Source of the DNA: Eikenella halliae
GTDB taxonomy: Bacteria > Pseudomonadota > Gammaproteobacteria > Burkholderiales > Neisseriaceae
Assembly: GCF_001648475.1 (NCBI RefSeq)
Contig: NZ_LXSQ01000024.1
Span: 1 to 19,902 of the forward strand
DNA: 19,902 nucleotides
Direction of reading: 5' to 3'
The notes under the pieces were generated by a model. That model was not told where the DNA came from, made no database searches, and saw only the letters and a program-made list of their open reading frames with translations. This document shows, piece after piece, positions 12,450 to 19,902 of the stretch. The position numbers and the translations under genes were made by a program. Numbering within the stretch: position 1 is the stretch's first letter; each line of letters opens with the position of its first letter.

Positions 12450-14081
12450 TTAGGATTTGATGGCACCGTTGATTTTCCGATTAATCAGCCATTGCTGCGC
12501 CATGCTCAAGAGGTTGTTCACCACATAGTAGAGCACCAAGCCGGCAGGGAAAAAGAAGAACATCACGGAGAAGGCCAGCGGCATGATTTTCATCATTTTG
12601 GCCTGCATCGGGTCGCTCGGCGGCGGGCTGAATTTGGTTTGGATATACATAGTCAGCGCCATCAAAATCGGCAGGATGTAGAGCGGGTCGGGGCGGGCCA
12701 GGTCGGCGATCCAGCCCCACGAAGCCTGGCGCAGTTCAACCGAGGCGAGCAGTACCCAATACAGGCCGATAAACACGGGGAACTGCAACAGCATGGGCAG
12801 GCAGCCGCCCAACGGGTTGATTTTCTCGTCTTTATACATCTTCATCATGGCCTGCTGCAGCGCCATACGATCGTCGCCGTGCTGTTTTTTCAGCATTTCC
12901 AGCTTGGGCGCAACGGCGCGCATCTTGGCCATGGAGCGGTAAGAGGCATTAGTGAGAGGCAGCAGCAGGGTTTTGACGATGATGGTCAGCAAAACGATGG
13001 ACCAGCCCCAGTTGCCGATGAGGCTGTGCAGCCAGTTGAGCAAGCCGAACAGCGGCGCGGCCACCACATGGGTACGGCCATAGTCTTTCACCAGTTCCAA
13101 GCGGTCAGCCACTTTGCTGATCACGGCATACTCCTGCGGGCCGGCATACAATTCGGCAGGCACGCTCAGCTTCTGGCCGGCAGCAATTGCGGGCAGCGGT
13201 ACGCGCACCCCGGCGGAGTAAAGGTTGTCGCTGCGGCGTTTGATGTCGAGCAGGCAGTTGCCGTTTTGGCAGATACTGTTACCGTCTTTGGGCTGTAACA
13301 CCCACACGGTGGTGAAGTAGTGTTGGGTGAAGCCAACCCAACCGCTGGTGGCGGTACGCTGGTAGTCGGCGCGGTCACGTTTGCTCTCGAAATCGTCGTC
13401 CAAATCTTTAAACGGCACTTTTTGGAATTTGCCATCGGGCGTGTAGGCTACCGGGCCGACATAGGTTTGGTTGAAATAACCGCTGCCCTCGGGCGTACTG
13501 TTGTCGCGCAGCACGCGGTACACGCCGTCCAGTTTCAGCGGGGCGTCAGTGTGGTTGGTGATATCGAAGCGTACATCGATGAGATAGCTGCCTTTGCGGA
13601 AGGTATACACTTTGTCCACTTGAACGCCGTTGGTTTCCGGCGCGCTCAGACGCACTTCCAGCGTATCTCCGTTGAGGGTGTAGTTGTTTTGTGGAGCTTT
13701 GAAGCTGCTGTCTTGTAACAGGTAGTTACCTTTTTGGTCGATCAGCAGCGATTGCACCAAGTATTTGTGCTCGTTGTTGTCGGAGAGCAGGGTAAAGGTT
13801 TTGCTGGCATCACCGGCGGAGTTGTGTTTGAGCAAATCCAGCCCGCGCAAATCGCCGCTGTTTTCATCGATTACGGCTTTAAGCGTATCGGTACTTACGG
13901 TAATCGGCTTGGTGGGCGGCAAATCGTTCCCGGCCACAGGGGCGGCGGCTTGCTGTTCCGTCTGCGCGGCTGCCTGTTCGGGCTGTTGCGGCTGGGGGTT
14001 GAAATAATTCCAAACCATCATGGTCAGGAGGAAGATAACGATAAAAATCGCCATCCGCTTCATTTCGTTGTTGGATTCCAT
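12450..14081 (-). CDS. yidC: membrane protein insertase YidC
   Basis: Inner-membrane insertase/chaperone that inserts membrane proteins alone or with SecYEG. From the ATG at 14081 it has 543 residues: N-terminal anchor (MKRMAIFIVIFLLTMMVWNYF), a Pro/Gln/Ala-rich linker, the large periplasmic beta domain (about 50-330), and the conserved five-helix insertase region. That region starts about residue 345 (LFGLLNWLHSLIGNWGWSIV) and includes LTNASYRSMAKMRAVAPK, INPLGGCLPMLLQFPVFIGL and VLYYVVNNLLSMAQQW. The frame is open to an ATG at 14129, but MESNNEMKRMAIF aligns with the family's usual start, so I take the shorter form. It is the last gene of rpmH-rnpA-yidD-yidC. Confidence 0.95.
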   Translation of the reverse strand: MESNNEMKRMAIFIVIFLLTMMVWNYFNPQPQQPEQAAAQTEQQAAAPVAGNDLPPTKPITVSTDTLKAVIDENSGDLRGLDLLKHNSAGDASKTFTLLSDNNEHKYLVQSLLIDQKGNYLLQDSSFKAPQNNYTLNGDTLEVRLSAPETNGVQVDKVYTFRKGSYLIDVRFDITNHTDAPLKLDGVYRVLRDNSTPEGSGYFNQTYVGPVAYTPDGKFQKVPFKDLDDDFESKRDRADYQRTATSGWVGFTQHYFTTVWVLQPKDGNSICQNGNCLLDIKRRSDNLYSAGVRVPLPAIAAGQKLSVPAELYAGPQEYAVISKVADRLELVKDYGRTHVVAAPLFGLLNWLHSLIGNWGWSIVLLTIIVKTLLLPLTNASYRSMAKMRAVAPKLEMLKKQHGDDRMALQQAMMKMYKDEKINPLGGCLPMLLQFPVFIGLYWVLLASVELRQASWGWIADLARPDPLYILPILMALTMYIQTKFSPPPSDPMQAKMMKIMPLAFSVMFFFFPAGLVLYYVVNNLLSMAQQWLINRKINGAIKS

Positions 14082-14182
14082 AATCGGGTTCCGCTTGAAA
14101 ACAGGAGAAAACAGCAGTCTGCATTCCAATGCAGGCTACCTGAAAATTCTGCCGCCATACGGCACGAATGCCGTAGGCAGGC

Positions 14183-14395
14183 TTAAGGCACAGGGTCGTA
14201 ACCGCTGCCTCCCCACGGATGGCAACGGCCGATGCGCTTGGCTGCCAGCCAGCCGCCTTTAAGCGCCCCGTATTTGCGCACCGCCTCGATAGCGTATTGC
14301 GAACAGGTGGGCTGATAACGGCAGCGTGGCGACAGCATCGGGCTGAGTGCGTATTGGTAAAACCGGATCAGCCCCAGCAAAATTTTGGCTAGCAT
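14183..14395 (-). CDS. yidD: membrane protein insertion efficiency factor YidD
   Basis: 70 residues, membrane-associated via an N-terminal amphipathic helix (MLAKILLGLIRFYQYALSP). The family motif PRCRYQPTCSQYA (23-35) and the C-terminal GRCHPWGGSGYDPVP (56-70) are complete, with Cys25, Cys31 and Cys58. It assists insertion of proteins through YidC. Its start overlaps the end of rnpA by 7 bases, as is common, implying translational coupling. The gap of 101 bases to yidC holds an uptake word (14133-14144). Confidence 0.95.
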   Translation of the reverse strand: MLAKILLGLIRFYQYALSPMLSPRCRYQPTCSQYAIEAVRKYGALKGGWLAAKRIGRCHPWGGSGYDPVP

Positions 14396-14730
14396 GGTTT
14401 TTTCGGCACAATCTGCTCCAACTGCGCCAACACCTGCTGCCGCTCGGCCTTGCCGAACGGACGGCGTACGCGAACCACCAAATCACTGCTGTCCAAACGG
14501 TGCCGGTTGAGGCGAAACCATTCGCGCAGCGTGCGTTTCATGTAGTTGCGGCGGTTGGCACGGCGGGCGGTTTTCTTGGCCACCACTAAGCCCAGCCGGG
14601 GGTGCTCCAACCCGTTTGGCTTGTGCCACAGTTGGATATCCGGCCGCGATTTCAGCCGGCGTAAAGCAAAAACGGATGAGAAATCATCCGTTTTCAGTAA
14701 GCGGTATGGTTTGCCGAAACAGTATTCCAC
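14389..14730 (-). CDS. rnpA: ribonuclease P protein component
   Basis: 113-residue basic protein that binds the RNase P RNA and aids 5' processing of pre-tRNA. The RNR-type motif is at about 53-72 (KTARRANRRNYMKRTLREWF), and the usual FSSVF and RLGLVVAKK segments are present. The start codon is GTG at 14730, two bases after the rpmH stop, so translation is probably coupled to rpmH. The 3' end overlaps yidD. Confidence 0.94.
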   Translation of the reverse strand: MEYCFGKPYRLLKTDDFSSVFALRRLKSRPDIQLWHKPNGLEHPRLGLVVAKKTARRANRRNYMKRTLREWFRLNRHRLDSSDLVVRVRRPFGKAERQQVLAQLEQIVPKKPC

Positions 14731-14732
14731 TG

Positions 14733-14867
14733 TTACACGGCCAAACGTTTACGGCCTTTGGCGCGGCGAGCAGCCAACACGGCACGGCCGCCGCGGGTTT
14801 TGGAGCGAACCAAGAAACCATGGGTGCGTTTGCGGCGGATAACGGAGGGTTGATAAGTGCGTTTCAT
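14733..14867 (-). CDS. rpmH: 50S ribosomal protein L34
   Basis: 44 residues, MKRTYQPSVIRRKRTHGFLV followed by RSKTRGGRAVLAARRAKGRK and RLAV, a complete and highly conserved L34. It is the first gene of the minus-strand cluster rpmH-rnpA-yidD-yidC and diverges from dnaA, an arrangement conserved in many bacteria. A good promoter lies at 14909-14937, giving a leader of about 35 bases. Confidence 0.98.
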   Translation of the reverse strand: MKRTYQPSVIRRKRTHGFLVRSKTRGGRAVLAARRAKGRKRLAV

Positions 14868-14908
14868 GATGTTTCCCGTGGAAATAATCTAAAATCAGAA
14901 AGCGGCGT

Positions 14909-14937
14909 ATTACACCTGATTTTGCTGAAATTGTCAA
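14909..14937 (-). promoter_or_regulatory. sigma-70 promoter of the rpmH operon
   Basis: On the minus strand TTGACA (14937-14932), a 17-base spacer and TGTAAT (14914-14909) give a near-consensus promoter about 41 bases upstream of the rpmH start codon. Confidence 0.8.
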
Positions 14938-14971
14938 ACTATTCGTGCTGCATGCCGCTTTTCCTCCCGCC

Positions 14972-15001
14972 TTGGTTCAACCCCTGGATTTTGGGTATAA
15001 T
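14972..15001 (+). promoter_or_regulatory. sigma-70 promoter of dnaA
   Basis: TTGGTT (14972-14977), an 18-base spacer and a perfect TATAAT (14996-15001), with predicted start near 15008 and a leader of about 76 bases. One loose match to a DnaA box (TAATCCACC, 14999-15007) overlaps the -10 region, possibly for autoregulation. Confidence 0.7.
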
Positions 15002-15083
15002 CCACCGTTCACGCCTGCCCGAATATGGCGGTGTATCACACACCCTTGCCGCTTCCTCATATATTCTTTTCAGAACCGCCACC

Positions 15084-16616
15084 ATGACGCTCGACCAATT
15101 CTGGCCACACTGCCTGCATCATTTGCGCCACACTCTGCCTGCCAAACAGTATCAAAGCTGGATTGAGCCTTTGAGTGTGGGCGAAAGTGCGGGCGGGGAA
15201 TGGGTGGTGTATGCACCCAGCCGCTTTGTGTTGAATATGTTGCGCACCCGCTATGCTGCCGAAATTGGCAAATTGCTGGCAGAAAGGCTACCTGAAAACA
15301 CACCGACACTGCTGTTCGAACAAGGCAAAGGCAAACACTATGCCCCAGTCGACAAGCCAGCGCCGGCACGCGCTGTCCAAGCTGCTGCGCCAGTTGAACA
15401 AACCAGCAAACCGGTCGCCCCGCAGCATGCCGACAAACGCAGCGCCTTAGAAATCGTGCAATCTCGCTTGGAAAGTTTGGGCATCAATCCGCAATCCGAG
15501 CCAAGCGGGCAACCCACCCCGGCCAAACCAGCAACCAAGCCTGCCCAAGCCAAATTTGCTGCCAAACGCGAAGAGCGCCAGCAACAGCGCTATGCGCAAA
15601 CCAATTTGTCGCCGGAATACACCTTCGATACTTTGGTGGAAGGCAAAGGCAACCGCCTGGCCGTGGCCGCTGCCCGTTCGATTGCCGAAAACCCGGGCAA
15701 AAACTACAACCCCTTCTTTTTATACGGCAGCACCGGCCTGGGCAAAACCCATTTGGCGCAGGCCGTGGGCAACGAGCTGCTGCGCCTCAAGCCCGAAGCC
15801 AAGGTTTACTATATGCATGCCGAGGATTTCGTACGCGGCATGATTCAGGCCTTCCGCAACCACGCCCACGATGCCTTCCGCCAGCAATACAAGCCCTACG
15901 ATTTCCTCATTATCGACGACATCCAGTTCATCAAAGGTAAAGACCGCAGCATGGAAGAGTTTTTCCACCTGTATAACCATTGCCACCACCATAAAAAACA
16001 GATTATCCTTACCTGCGACGTGCTGCCCACCAAAATCGACGACATGGACGACCGCCTGAAATCCCGTTTTTCATGGGGTTTGACGCTGGAGTTGGAGCCG
16101 CCGGAATTGGAAATGCGGGTGGAGATTTTGCAGAAAAAAGCCGATTCCGTGGGTGTGGAGTTAAAAGAAGAAGCCGCCTTTTTCATCGCCACCCACATCC
16201 GTTCCAACGTGCGCGAACTGGAAGGCGCATTTAAGCGGGTGGAAGCGCGCAGCCGATTCGAGCATAAGCCGATTGATGTGGAACTGGCCACCGAAGCCCT
16301 GCAAGATATCGTGGCCGGCAACTTCAAACCGATTAACCTGCCGTTGATTATGGATGCGGTGGCCAAATATTACGGCATCCGCACAGCCGACCTTATCGGC
16401 AAAAAGCGCGCGCAAAGCATCGTCCGCCCGCGCCATCTGGCCATCAAACTTGCCCGCGAGTTAACCACCCACAGCTACGAAGACATTGGCAAAGCCTTCG
16501 GCGGGCGCGACCACAGCACGGTGCTCAACTCCGTGAAAAAGGCCGACGAATTGCGGCAGGAAGATGCCGAAATTGCCCAAGATTACGAAAAGCTATTGAT
16601 TATAATCAAGAATTAA
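15084..16616 (+). CDS. dnaA: chromosomal replication initiator protein DnaA
   Basis: 510 residues from ATG 15084. Domain I is MTLDQFWPHCLHHLRHTLPA onward to about 90. Domain II is a long, Ala/Pro/Gln-rich linker to about 175. Domain III is the AAA+ ATPase (YTFDTLVEGKGNRLA; Walker A GSTGLGKT 215-222; Walker B FLIIDDIQF 274-282). Domain IV is the DNA-binding part ending in GGRDHSTVLNSVKKA (473-487). The open frame extends upstream to 14616, but that part crosses the rpmH region and promoter and is not real. An exact uptake word at 15285-15296 is in frame (RLPE) at the domain I/II border, a place tolerant of insertion. dnaN follows 15 bases later, so the two form an operon. Confidence 0.98.
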   Translation: MTLDQFWPHCLHHLRHTLPAKQYQSWIEPLSVGESAGGEWVVYAPSRFVLNMLRTRYAAEIGKLLAERLPENTPTLLFEQGKGKHYAPVDKPAPARAVQAAAPVEQTSKPVAPQHADKRSALEIVQSRLESLGINPQSEPSGQPTPAKPATKPAQAKFAAKREERQQQRYAQTNLSPEYTFDTLVEGKGNRLAVAAARSIAENPGKNYNPFFLYGSTGLGKTHLAQAVGNELLRLKPEAKVYYMHAEDFVRGMIQAFRNHAHDAFRQQYKPYDFLIIDDIQFIKGKDRSMEEFFHLYNHCHHHKKQIILTCDVLPTKIDDMDDRLKSRFSWGLTLELEPPELEMRVEILQKKADSVGVELKEEAAFFIATHIRSNVRELEGAFKRVEARSRFEHKPIDVELATEALQDIVAGNFKPINLPLIMDAVAKYYGIRTADLIGKKRAQSIVRPRHLAIKLARELTTHSYEDIGKAFGGRDHSTVLNSVKKADELRQEDAEIAQDYEKLLIIIKN

Positions 16617-16631
16617 ACCTAAGGAATCCGT

Positions 16632-17735
16632 ATGTTGATTTTAGAAGCCGAGCGCGACACCCTGCTCAAACCGCTGCAAGCCGTTACCGGCATTGTGGAG
16701 CGCAAGCACACCCTGCCGATTCTCTCCAACGTGCTGATTGAACGCACCGGCGGGCAAACCAATATTTTGGCCACCGACTTGGAAATCCAAATCCACACCC
16801 ATGGCCCGCACACCGATGCCGAAGACTTCCGCATTACCACCAATGCCAAAAAACTGCAAGACATCCTGCGCGCCCTGCCCGAAGGCGCGATTGTGGCGCT
16901 GGATTGGGCGCAAAACCGCCTCACCCTCAAGGCCGGCAAATCCCGCTTTGCCCTGCAAACCCTGCCGGCCGAAGATTTCCCGCTGATGAGCATCGGTGAA
17001 GAAGTGGTTTCCGCCTTCACCCTGCCGCAGGAAACCTTCCGCAACATGCTCTCGCAAGTGCAATACGCCATGGCCGTGCAAGACATCCGCTATTATCTCA
17101 ACGGCTTGCTGATGCAGGTGGAAGGCAGCAATCTGCGTCTGGTGGCCACCGACGGCCACCGCCTGGCCTACTCCGCCGCCGTGATTGATGCCGACTTGCC
17201 CAAAGCCGAAGTGATCCTGCCGCGCAAAACCGTGCTCGAACTGTTCAAGCTGCTCAACCGCCCCGAAGAGCCCGTTACCGTGGAACTCTTGAACAACCAA
17301 GTGCGCTTCCGCTGCAACGACACCGTGGTAGTCAGCAAAGTGGTGGACGGCAAATTCCCCGATTTCAACCGCGTGATTCCGCAAGATAACGACAAAATCT
17401 TCCTGCTCGGCCGCCAGCCGCTCTTGGGCGCACTGGAACGTGCTGCCATTTTGGCCAACGAAAAATTCCGCGGCGTGCGCCTGCAGCTGCGCCCCGGCCT
17501 GCTGAGCGTGTTGTGCAGCAACAGCGAGCAGGAAGAAGCGCGTGAAGAGCTGGAAATCGCCTATCAGGGCGCCGAGCTGGAAGTAGGCTTCAACATCAAT
17601 TATCTGATGGACGTATTGCGCAACGTACACGCCGAAGACATCCAACTGGCTTTCGGCGATGCCAACCGCTCCACCCTGTTTACCATCCCCGACAACGCCG
17701 ATTTCAAATACATCGTGATGCCGATGCGCATCTGA
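16632..17735 (+). CDS. dnaN: DNA polymerase III beta subunit (sliding clamp)
   Basis: 367 residues forming three similar clamp domains (about 1-120, 130-245 and 247-367); two subunits make a ring that tethers polymerase to DNA. Conserved segments seen are the N-terminal KPLQAVTGIVERKHTLPILS, LVATDGHRLAYS, DGKFPDFNRVIP, and the C-terminal FKYIVMPMRI that forms part of the partner-binding pocket. It starts 15 bases after dnaA, with AAGGA as ribosome-binding site. No recF or gyrB follows; the next gene encodes a TPR protein. Confidence 0.98.
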   Translation: MLILEAERDTLLKPLQAVTGIVERKHTLPILSNVLIERTGGQTNILATDLEIQIHTHGPHTDAEDFRITTNAKKLQDILRALPEGAIVALDWAQNRLTLKAGKSRFALQTLPAEDFPLMSIGEEVVSAFTLPQETFRNMLSQVQYAMAVQDIRYYLNGLLMQVEGSNLRLVATDGHRLAYSAAVIDADLPKAEVILPRKTVLELFKLLNRPEEPVTVELLNNQVRFRCNDTVVVSKVVDGKFPDFNRVIPQDNDKIFLLGRQPLLGALERAAILANEKFRGVRLQLRPGLLSVLCSNSEQEEAREELEIAYQGAELEVGFNINYLMDVLRNVHAEDIQLAFGDANRSTLFTIPDNADFKYIVMPMRI

Positions 17736-17756
17736 GGCCGCATCAGCATACGCCAA

Positions 17757-17800
17757 CAGGCTACCTGAAAATGACAAAGTAAAAGTTTTCAGGTAGCCTG
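17757..17800 (+). terminator. uptake-sequence inverted pair after dnaN
   Basis: CAGGCTACCTGAAAA (17757-17771) pairs with TTTTCAGGTAGCCTG (17786-17800), 15 bp with a 14-base loop. The downstream sequence is A-rich rather than T-rich, so termination may be weak. A third exact word in the minus orientation lies at 17855-17866, close to the next gene. Confidence 0.55.
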
Positions 17801-17899
17801 AAAAATATATGGCAAACAAGCAAGCTTGCGCTATAAACTTTGCCCTTTAACCGTTTCAGGTAGCCTTTCGCCGCCGCACACCCATTCTAAGGAACCACC

Positions 17900-19717
17900 A
17901 TGTCTTCACGGCATTTCCGTATCCGCGCCCTCGCGCTCTCCGTCCTCCTGTTGCCGCTGGCCGCCCAAGCCGCGCCCGCACCGCGCCAATCCGCTTCGCA
18001 GCCCCCGCTTACCCGCCGCCAAGTCCTCGACCGTGCCAACGACCTGATGATCGCCTTCTCTTCCGAAATCATCCTTCAGCAAGGCCAAGGCAGTGCAGCC
18101 CTCGCTTCTTATAACCGCCTGTTTCAACGCACCAAAGACCCTGCCGTAGCCGAGCGCGCCGTGGAAATTGCTCTTTCCGCCAATGTGCGGTTGGCCGAGC
18201 AAATGCTTGAGCGCTGGCAGGAAGCCGAGCCCCAGCCTTCTGCCGGGCAAAAACGTATGCGCTGGATTGTGGCTGCGGCCAAAGGCGATATTGCCACGGT
18301 GCGTGTCGGCCTGCCCGAAATCCTCGCCCAAACCGACCGCCAGCGCATGCGCAACGTCTTCCTGCGTATGGCCCAGCTTGCCCTCGAGCACCCCGAAGCC
18401 GCCGACTCGCAAACCACCCGCCTGGTGCACCAGGCCGCCGCCCGCTTCCCCGGCCTGGCCGAAGCCGCCATTGCCGATGCCATCTACTCCGCCCACGCCC
18501 GCCGTACCGCCGATGCCAACGCTGCCCTGCGCCGCCTCTCCAGCCTCGACAGCGACATCCGCCCCCTCACCGGCACCACCCTGCGCCTGATTACCCGCCG
18601 CCAGCCCGAAGTGCTCGAATACTTCTTCCGCCATACCGACAGCCGCCACCTCTCCCCCATGTGGCAAAACCTGCAAGTAGAATACCTCATCGCCGCCAAA
18701 CGCGACGAAGAAGCCTACCGCCTGCTGCAAAATATGCTGGCCAAAACCCCCGATGCCGACCTCTATATCCAAGCCGGCATCCTCTCCGTGCGTCGCAAAG
18801 AGCCCGTGGCCACCACCATAAACTACTTCGACAAAGCCTACTTGTACGGTACTCAGCAGCAGAAAAGCCGCGCCGCCCTGCTCGCCGCCATGCGCTTGAT
18901 TGAGAGCGAGAAAATAGCCGATGCCCGCAACTGGCTCGACCGTGCCAACGATCCTGAGGCCCAGTTCGACAAACATATTTTGGAAGCCCGCATCGCCGAG
19001 GCCGGGAAAGACTGGGCAGCCGCCGAAGATGCCCTGCTGCGTGCCGAATCCATCATATCGGCCGGCCGCAGCAACGCCATCTTCGACGCTGAAGACCTCC
19101 TCGTTGCCCACTTGCGCATCGCCCGCGAACAGCCGCCTGCCGAAGCCCTAAATAGTCTGCGCAGCCTCCACCGCCGCTACAGCGACAACTCCGCACCGCC
19201 CGCCATGCTCGCACTCATCCTCGAGCAGCGCGCCATCCTGTATGCCGACCGCCTGCAACAGCCCGAGAAAGCCGTAGCTGACCTCAAACAGGCGCAAGAA
19301 CTCGTGCCCAAAAACCCCGACATCCTCAATTCCCTCGGCTACACCATGCTCTCCCTGCCCAATCCCGACCTGTCCCAGGCACGCCGCTATATTGAACAAG
19401 CCCTGCAACGCCGTCCAAATTCGCCCGAAATCCAAGACAGCATGGGCTGGGTGTTGTTCAAACAAGGCCAACCCCAAGCCGCCCTGCCGTATTTGCAGCG
19501 TGCCCACGCCAAACTGTCCGAAGCCGATGATGTAGCCGCCCACCTCGGCGAAGTATTGTGGACACTCGGCCGCAAAAACGAAGCCATGGCCGTCTGGCAG
19601 GCCGCCCAACGCAAAGGCGGCGACAAACCCGTCTTGCAGGAAACCCTGAAGCGCCTCAACGTAAGCCTCCCGCCTTCCGGCGGAAAAGCCGGTAGCGGAG
19701 GCAACGGCGGCCATTAA
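17900..19717 (+). CDS. periplasmic tetratricopeptide-repeat protein
   Basis: 605 residues with an N-terminal signal peptide (RIRALALSVLLLPLAAQA, cleavage after residue 24). The rest is helical and Ala/Leu/Arg-rich. Clear TPR units run from about residue 445 to 590 (YADRLQQPEKAVADLKQAQE, PDILNSLGYTMLSLPNPDLS, SPEIQDSMGWVLFKQGQPQA, AAHLGEVLWTLGRKNEAMAV); weaker repeats precede them. The C-terminal tail is Gly/Ser-rich. TPR proteins scaffold protein complexes; in this class roles in envelope assembly or pilus function are possible, but nothing here specifies one. It follows dnaN by 164 bp and has its own downstream terminator. Confidence 0.88.
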   Translation: MSSRHFRIRALALSVLLLPLAAQAAPAPRQSASQPPLTRRQVLDRANDLMIAFSSEIILQQGQGSAALASYNRLFQRTKDPAVAERAVEIALSANVRLAEQMLERWQEAEPQPSAGQKRMRWIVAAAKGDIATVRVGLPEILAQTDRQRMRNVFLRMAQLALEHPEAADSQTTRLVHQAAARFPGLAEAAIADAIYSAHARRTADANAALRRLSSLDSDIRPLTGTTLRLITRRQPEVLEYFFRHTDSRHLSPMWQNLQVEYLIAAKRDEEAYRLLQNMLAKTPDADLYIQAGILSVRRKEPVATTINYFDKAYLYGTQQQKSRAALLAAMRLIESEKIADARNWLDRANDPEAQFDKHILEARIAEAGKDWAAAEDALLRAESIISAGRSNAIFDAEDLLVAHLRIAREQPPAEALNSLRSLHRRYSDNSAPPAMLALILEQRAILYADRLQQPEKAVADLKQAQELVPKNPDILNSLGYTMLSLPNPDLSQARRYIEQALQRRPNSPEIQDSMGWVLFKQGQPQAALPYLQRAHAKLSEADDVAAHLGEVLWTLGRKNEAMAVWQAAQRKGGDKPVLQETLKRLNVSLPPSGGKAGSGGNGGH

Positions 19718-19721
19718 ACCA

Positions 19722-19763
19722 AAGGCTACCTGAAAATCGTTTTTCCCATTTTCAGGTAGCCTT
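19722..19763 (+). terminator. uptake-sequence inverted pair terminating the TPR gene
   Basis: AAGGCTACCTGAAAAT (19722-19737) pairs with ATTTTCAGGTAGCCTT (19748-19763), a 16-bp stem with a 10-base loop. Exact words are at 19723-19734 and 19751-19762. The probable insertion sequence boundary follows within a few bases. Confidence 0.8.
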
Positions 19764-19785
19764 ATCTGTAGAAACCAGTAGCGTT

Positions 19786-19816
19786 GTTTACAGTATTTCC
19801 AGGAGAATACTGAAAC
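19786..19816 (+). promoter_or_regulatory. hairpin around the transposase ribosome-binding site
   Basis: GTTT-A-CAGTATT (19786-19797, with one bulged A at 19790) pairs with AATACTGAAAC (19806-19816) immediately before the ATG. The loop contains AGGAG (19801-19805), the ribosome-binding site. Such structures can control transposase translation. Confidence 0.5.
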
Positions 19817-19902
19817 ATGAACATGCACAAAAACACCCGCCTCACCCCACACCACCGCCAAGCCATTTGGCTGGCCTACACACAAGAGAAGGAAAGCGTC
19901 AC
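19817..19902 (+). CDS. IS481 family transposase, N-terminal fragment (cut by window edge)
   Basis: The first 28 codons are visible: MNMHKNTRLTPHHRQAIWLA and then YTQEKESV. The opening HKNTRLTP resembles the start of IS481-type transposases, which begin with a helix-turn-helix or leucine-zipper region; the DDE core would follow outside the window. AGGAGA at 19801-19806 precedes the ATG by 10 bases. Intactness cannot be judged. Family assignment is from memory of this motif. Confidence 0.6.
   Translation, partial: MNMHKNTRLTPHHRQAIWLAYTQEKESV

Larger units (their letters stand above)
19767..19902 (+). mobile_element. IS481-type insertion sequence, 5' end only
   Basis: The transposase start lies at 19817. 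IS481 elements usually begin with TGT, and TGTAGAAACCAGTAG at 19767 is the nearest candidate left end, 50 bases before the gene. The boundary is inferred, since the other end is outside the window. Confidence 0.5.

Noticed and set aside
14082..14129. 16-residue N-terminal extension of YidC
   Set aside because: It would place a non-conserved segment before the normal N-terminal anchor; MESNNEMKRMAIF matches the family start.
14616..15083. 156-codon upstream extension of dnaA
   Set aside because: It runs antisense through rpmH and across both promoters. The family start MTLDQFW is at 15084.

Overview
The window looks like a chromosomal segment of an Eikenella species (family Neisseriaceae), probably E. 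corrodens or a close relative. The main evidence is the 12-base word AGGCTACCTGAA, the DNA uptake sequence dialect I associate with Eikenella. I count 23 exact copies on the two strands, most of them between genes and often as inverted pairs that act as hairpin terminators. The protein content (rpmH-rnpA-yidD-yidC beside dnaA-dnaN, type IV pilins, an MliC-type lipoprotein, a Correia-like element) fits the same family. All assignments come from reading the sequence; no database search was run.

Layout. The left edge (1-127) is the 5' end of an IS630-type insertion sequence reading leftward. Then come pgi and, upstream of it on the minus strand, a small TonB-C-domain lipoprotein gene ending 5 bp before pgi, followed by orn (oligoribonuclease). 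Divergent from orn is a glyoxalase-II-like metallo-beta-lactamase-fold gene. A plus-strand MliC-like lipoprotein gene lies between two inverted blocks of a ~66-bp intergenic repeat. trmO follows, then a 104-bp Correia-like element, a long AT-rich regulatory region with an excellent sigma-54 promoter, and two tandem type IV pilin genes separated by a strong terminator. tehB follows, behind an 18-bp perfect palindrome. Next are an ABC exporter gene and, convergent with it, ppk2. After an odd dyad-rich gap, the minus-strand rpmH-rnpA-yidD-yidC cluster diverges from dnaA-dnaN. A periplasmic TPR protein gene follows, and the right edge (19767-19902) is the start of an IS481-type insertion sequence.

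How the parts work together. The core is housekeeping: replication initiation (dnaA, dnaN), ribosomal protein L34 and RNase P protein (rpmH, rnpA), membrane protein insertion (yidD, yidC), glycolysis (pgi), RNA turnover (orn) and tRNA modification (trmO). The accessory interest is in the pilin locus. It has lower G+C, lacks uptake sequences for about 2.85 kb, has sigma-54-type control, and is preceded by a Correia-like element.

The most notable observation is that the terminal sequence of the IS630-type element at the left edge closely resembles the terminal inverted repeat of the Correia-like element near the pilins. This suggests that this class of transposase could mobilise the short element. 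I see no clearly new defence or metabolic system. The best unexplained structures are the paired 66-bp repeats (4.2 and 5.2 kb) and the dyad cluster with a well-placed ribosome-binding site at 12.2-12.4 kb.
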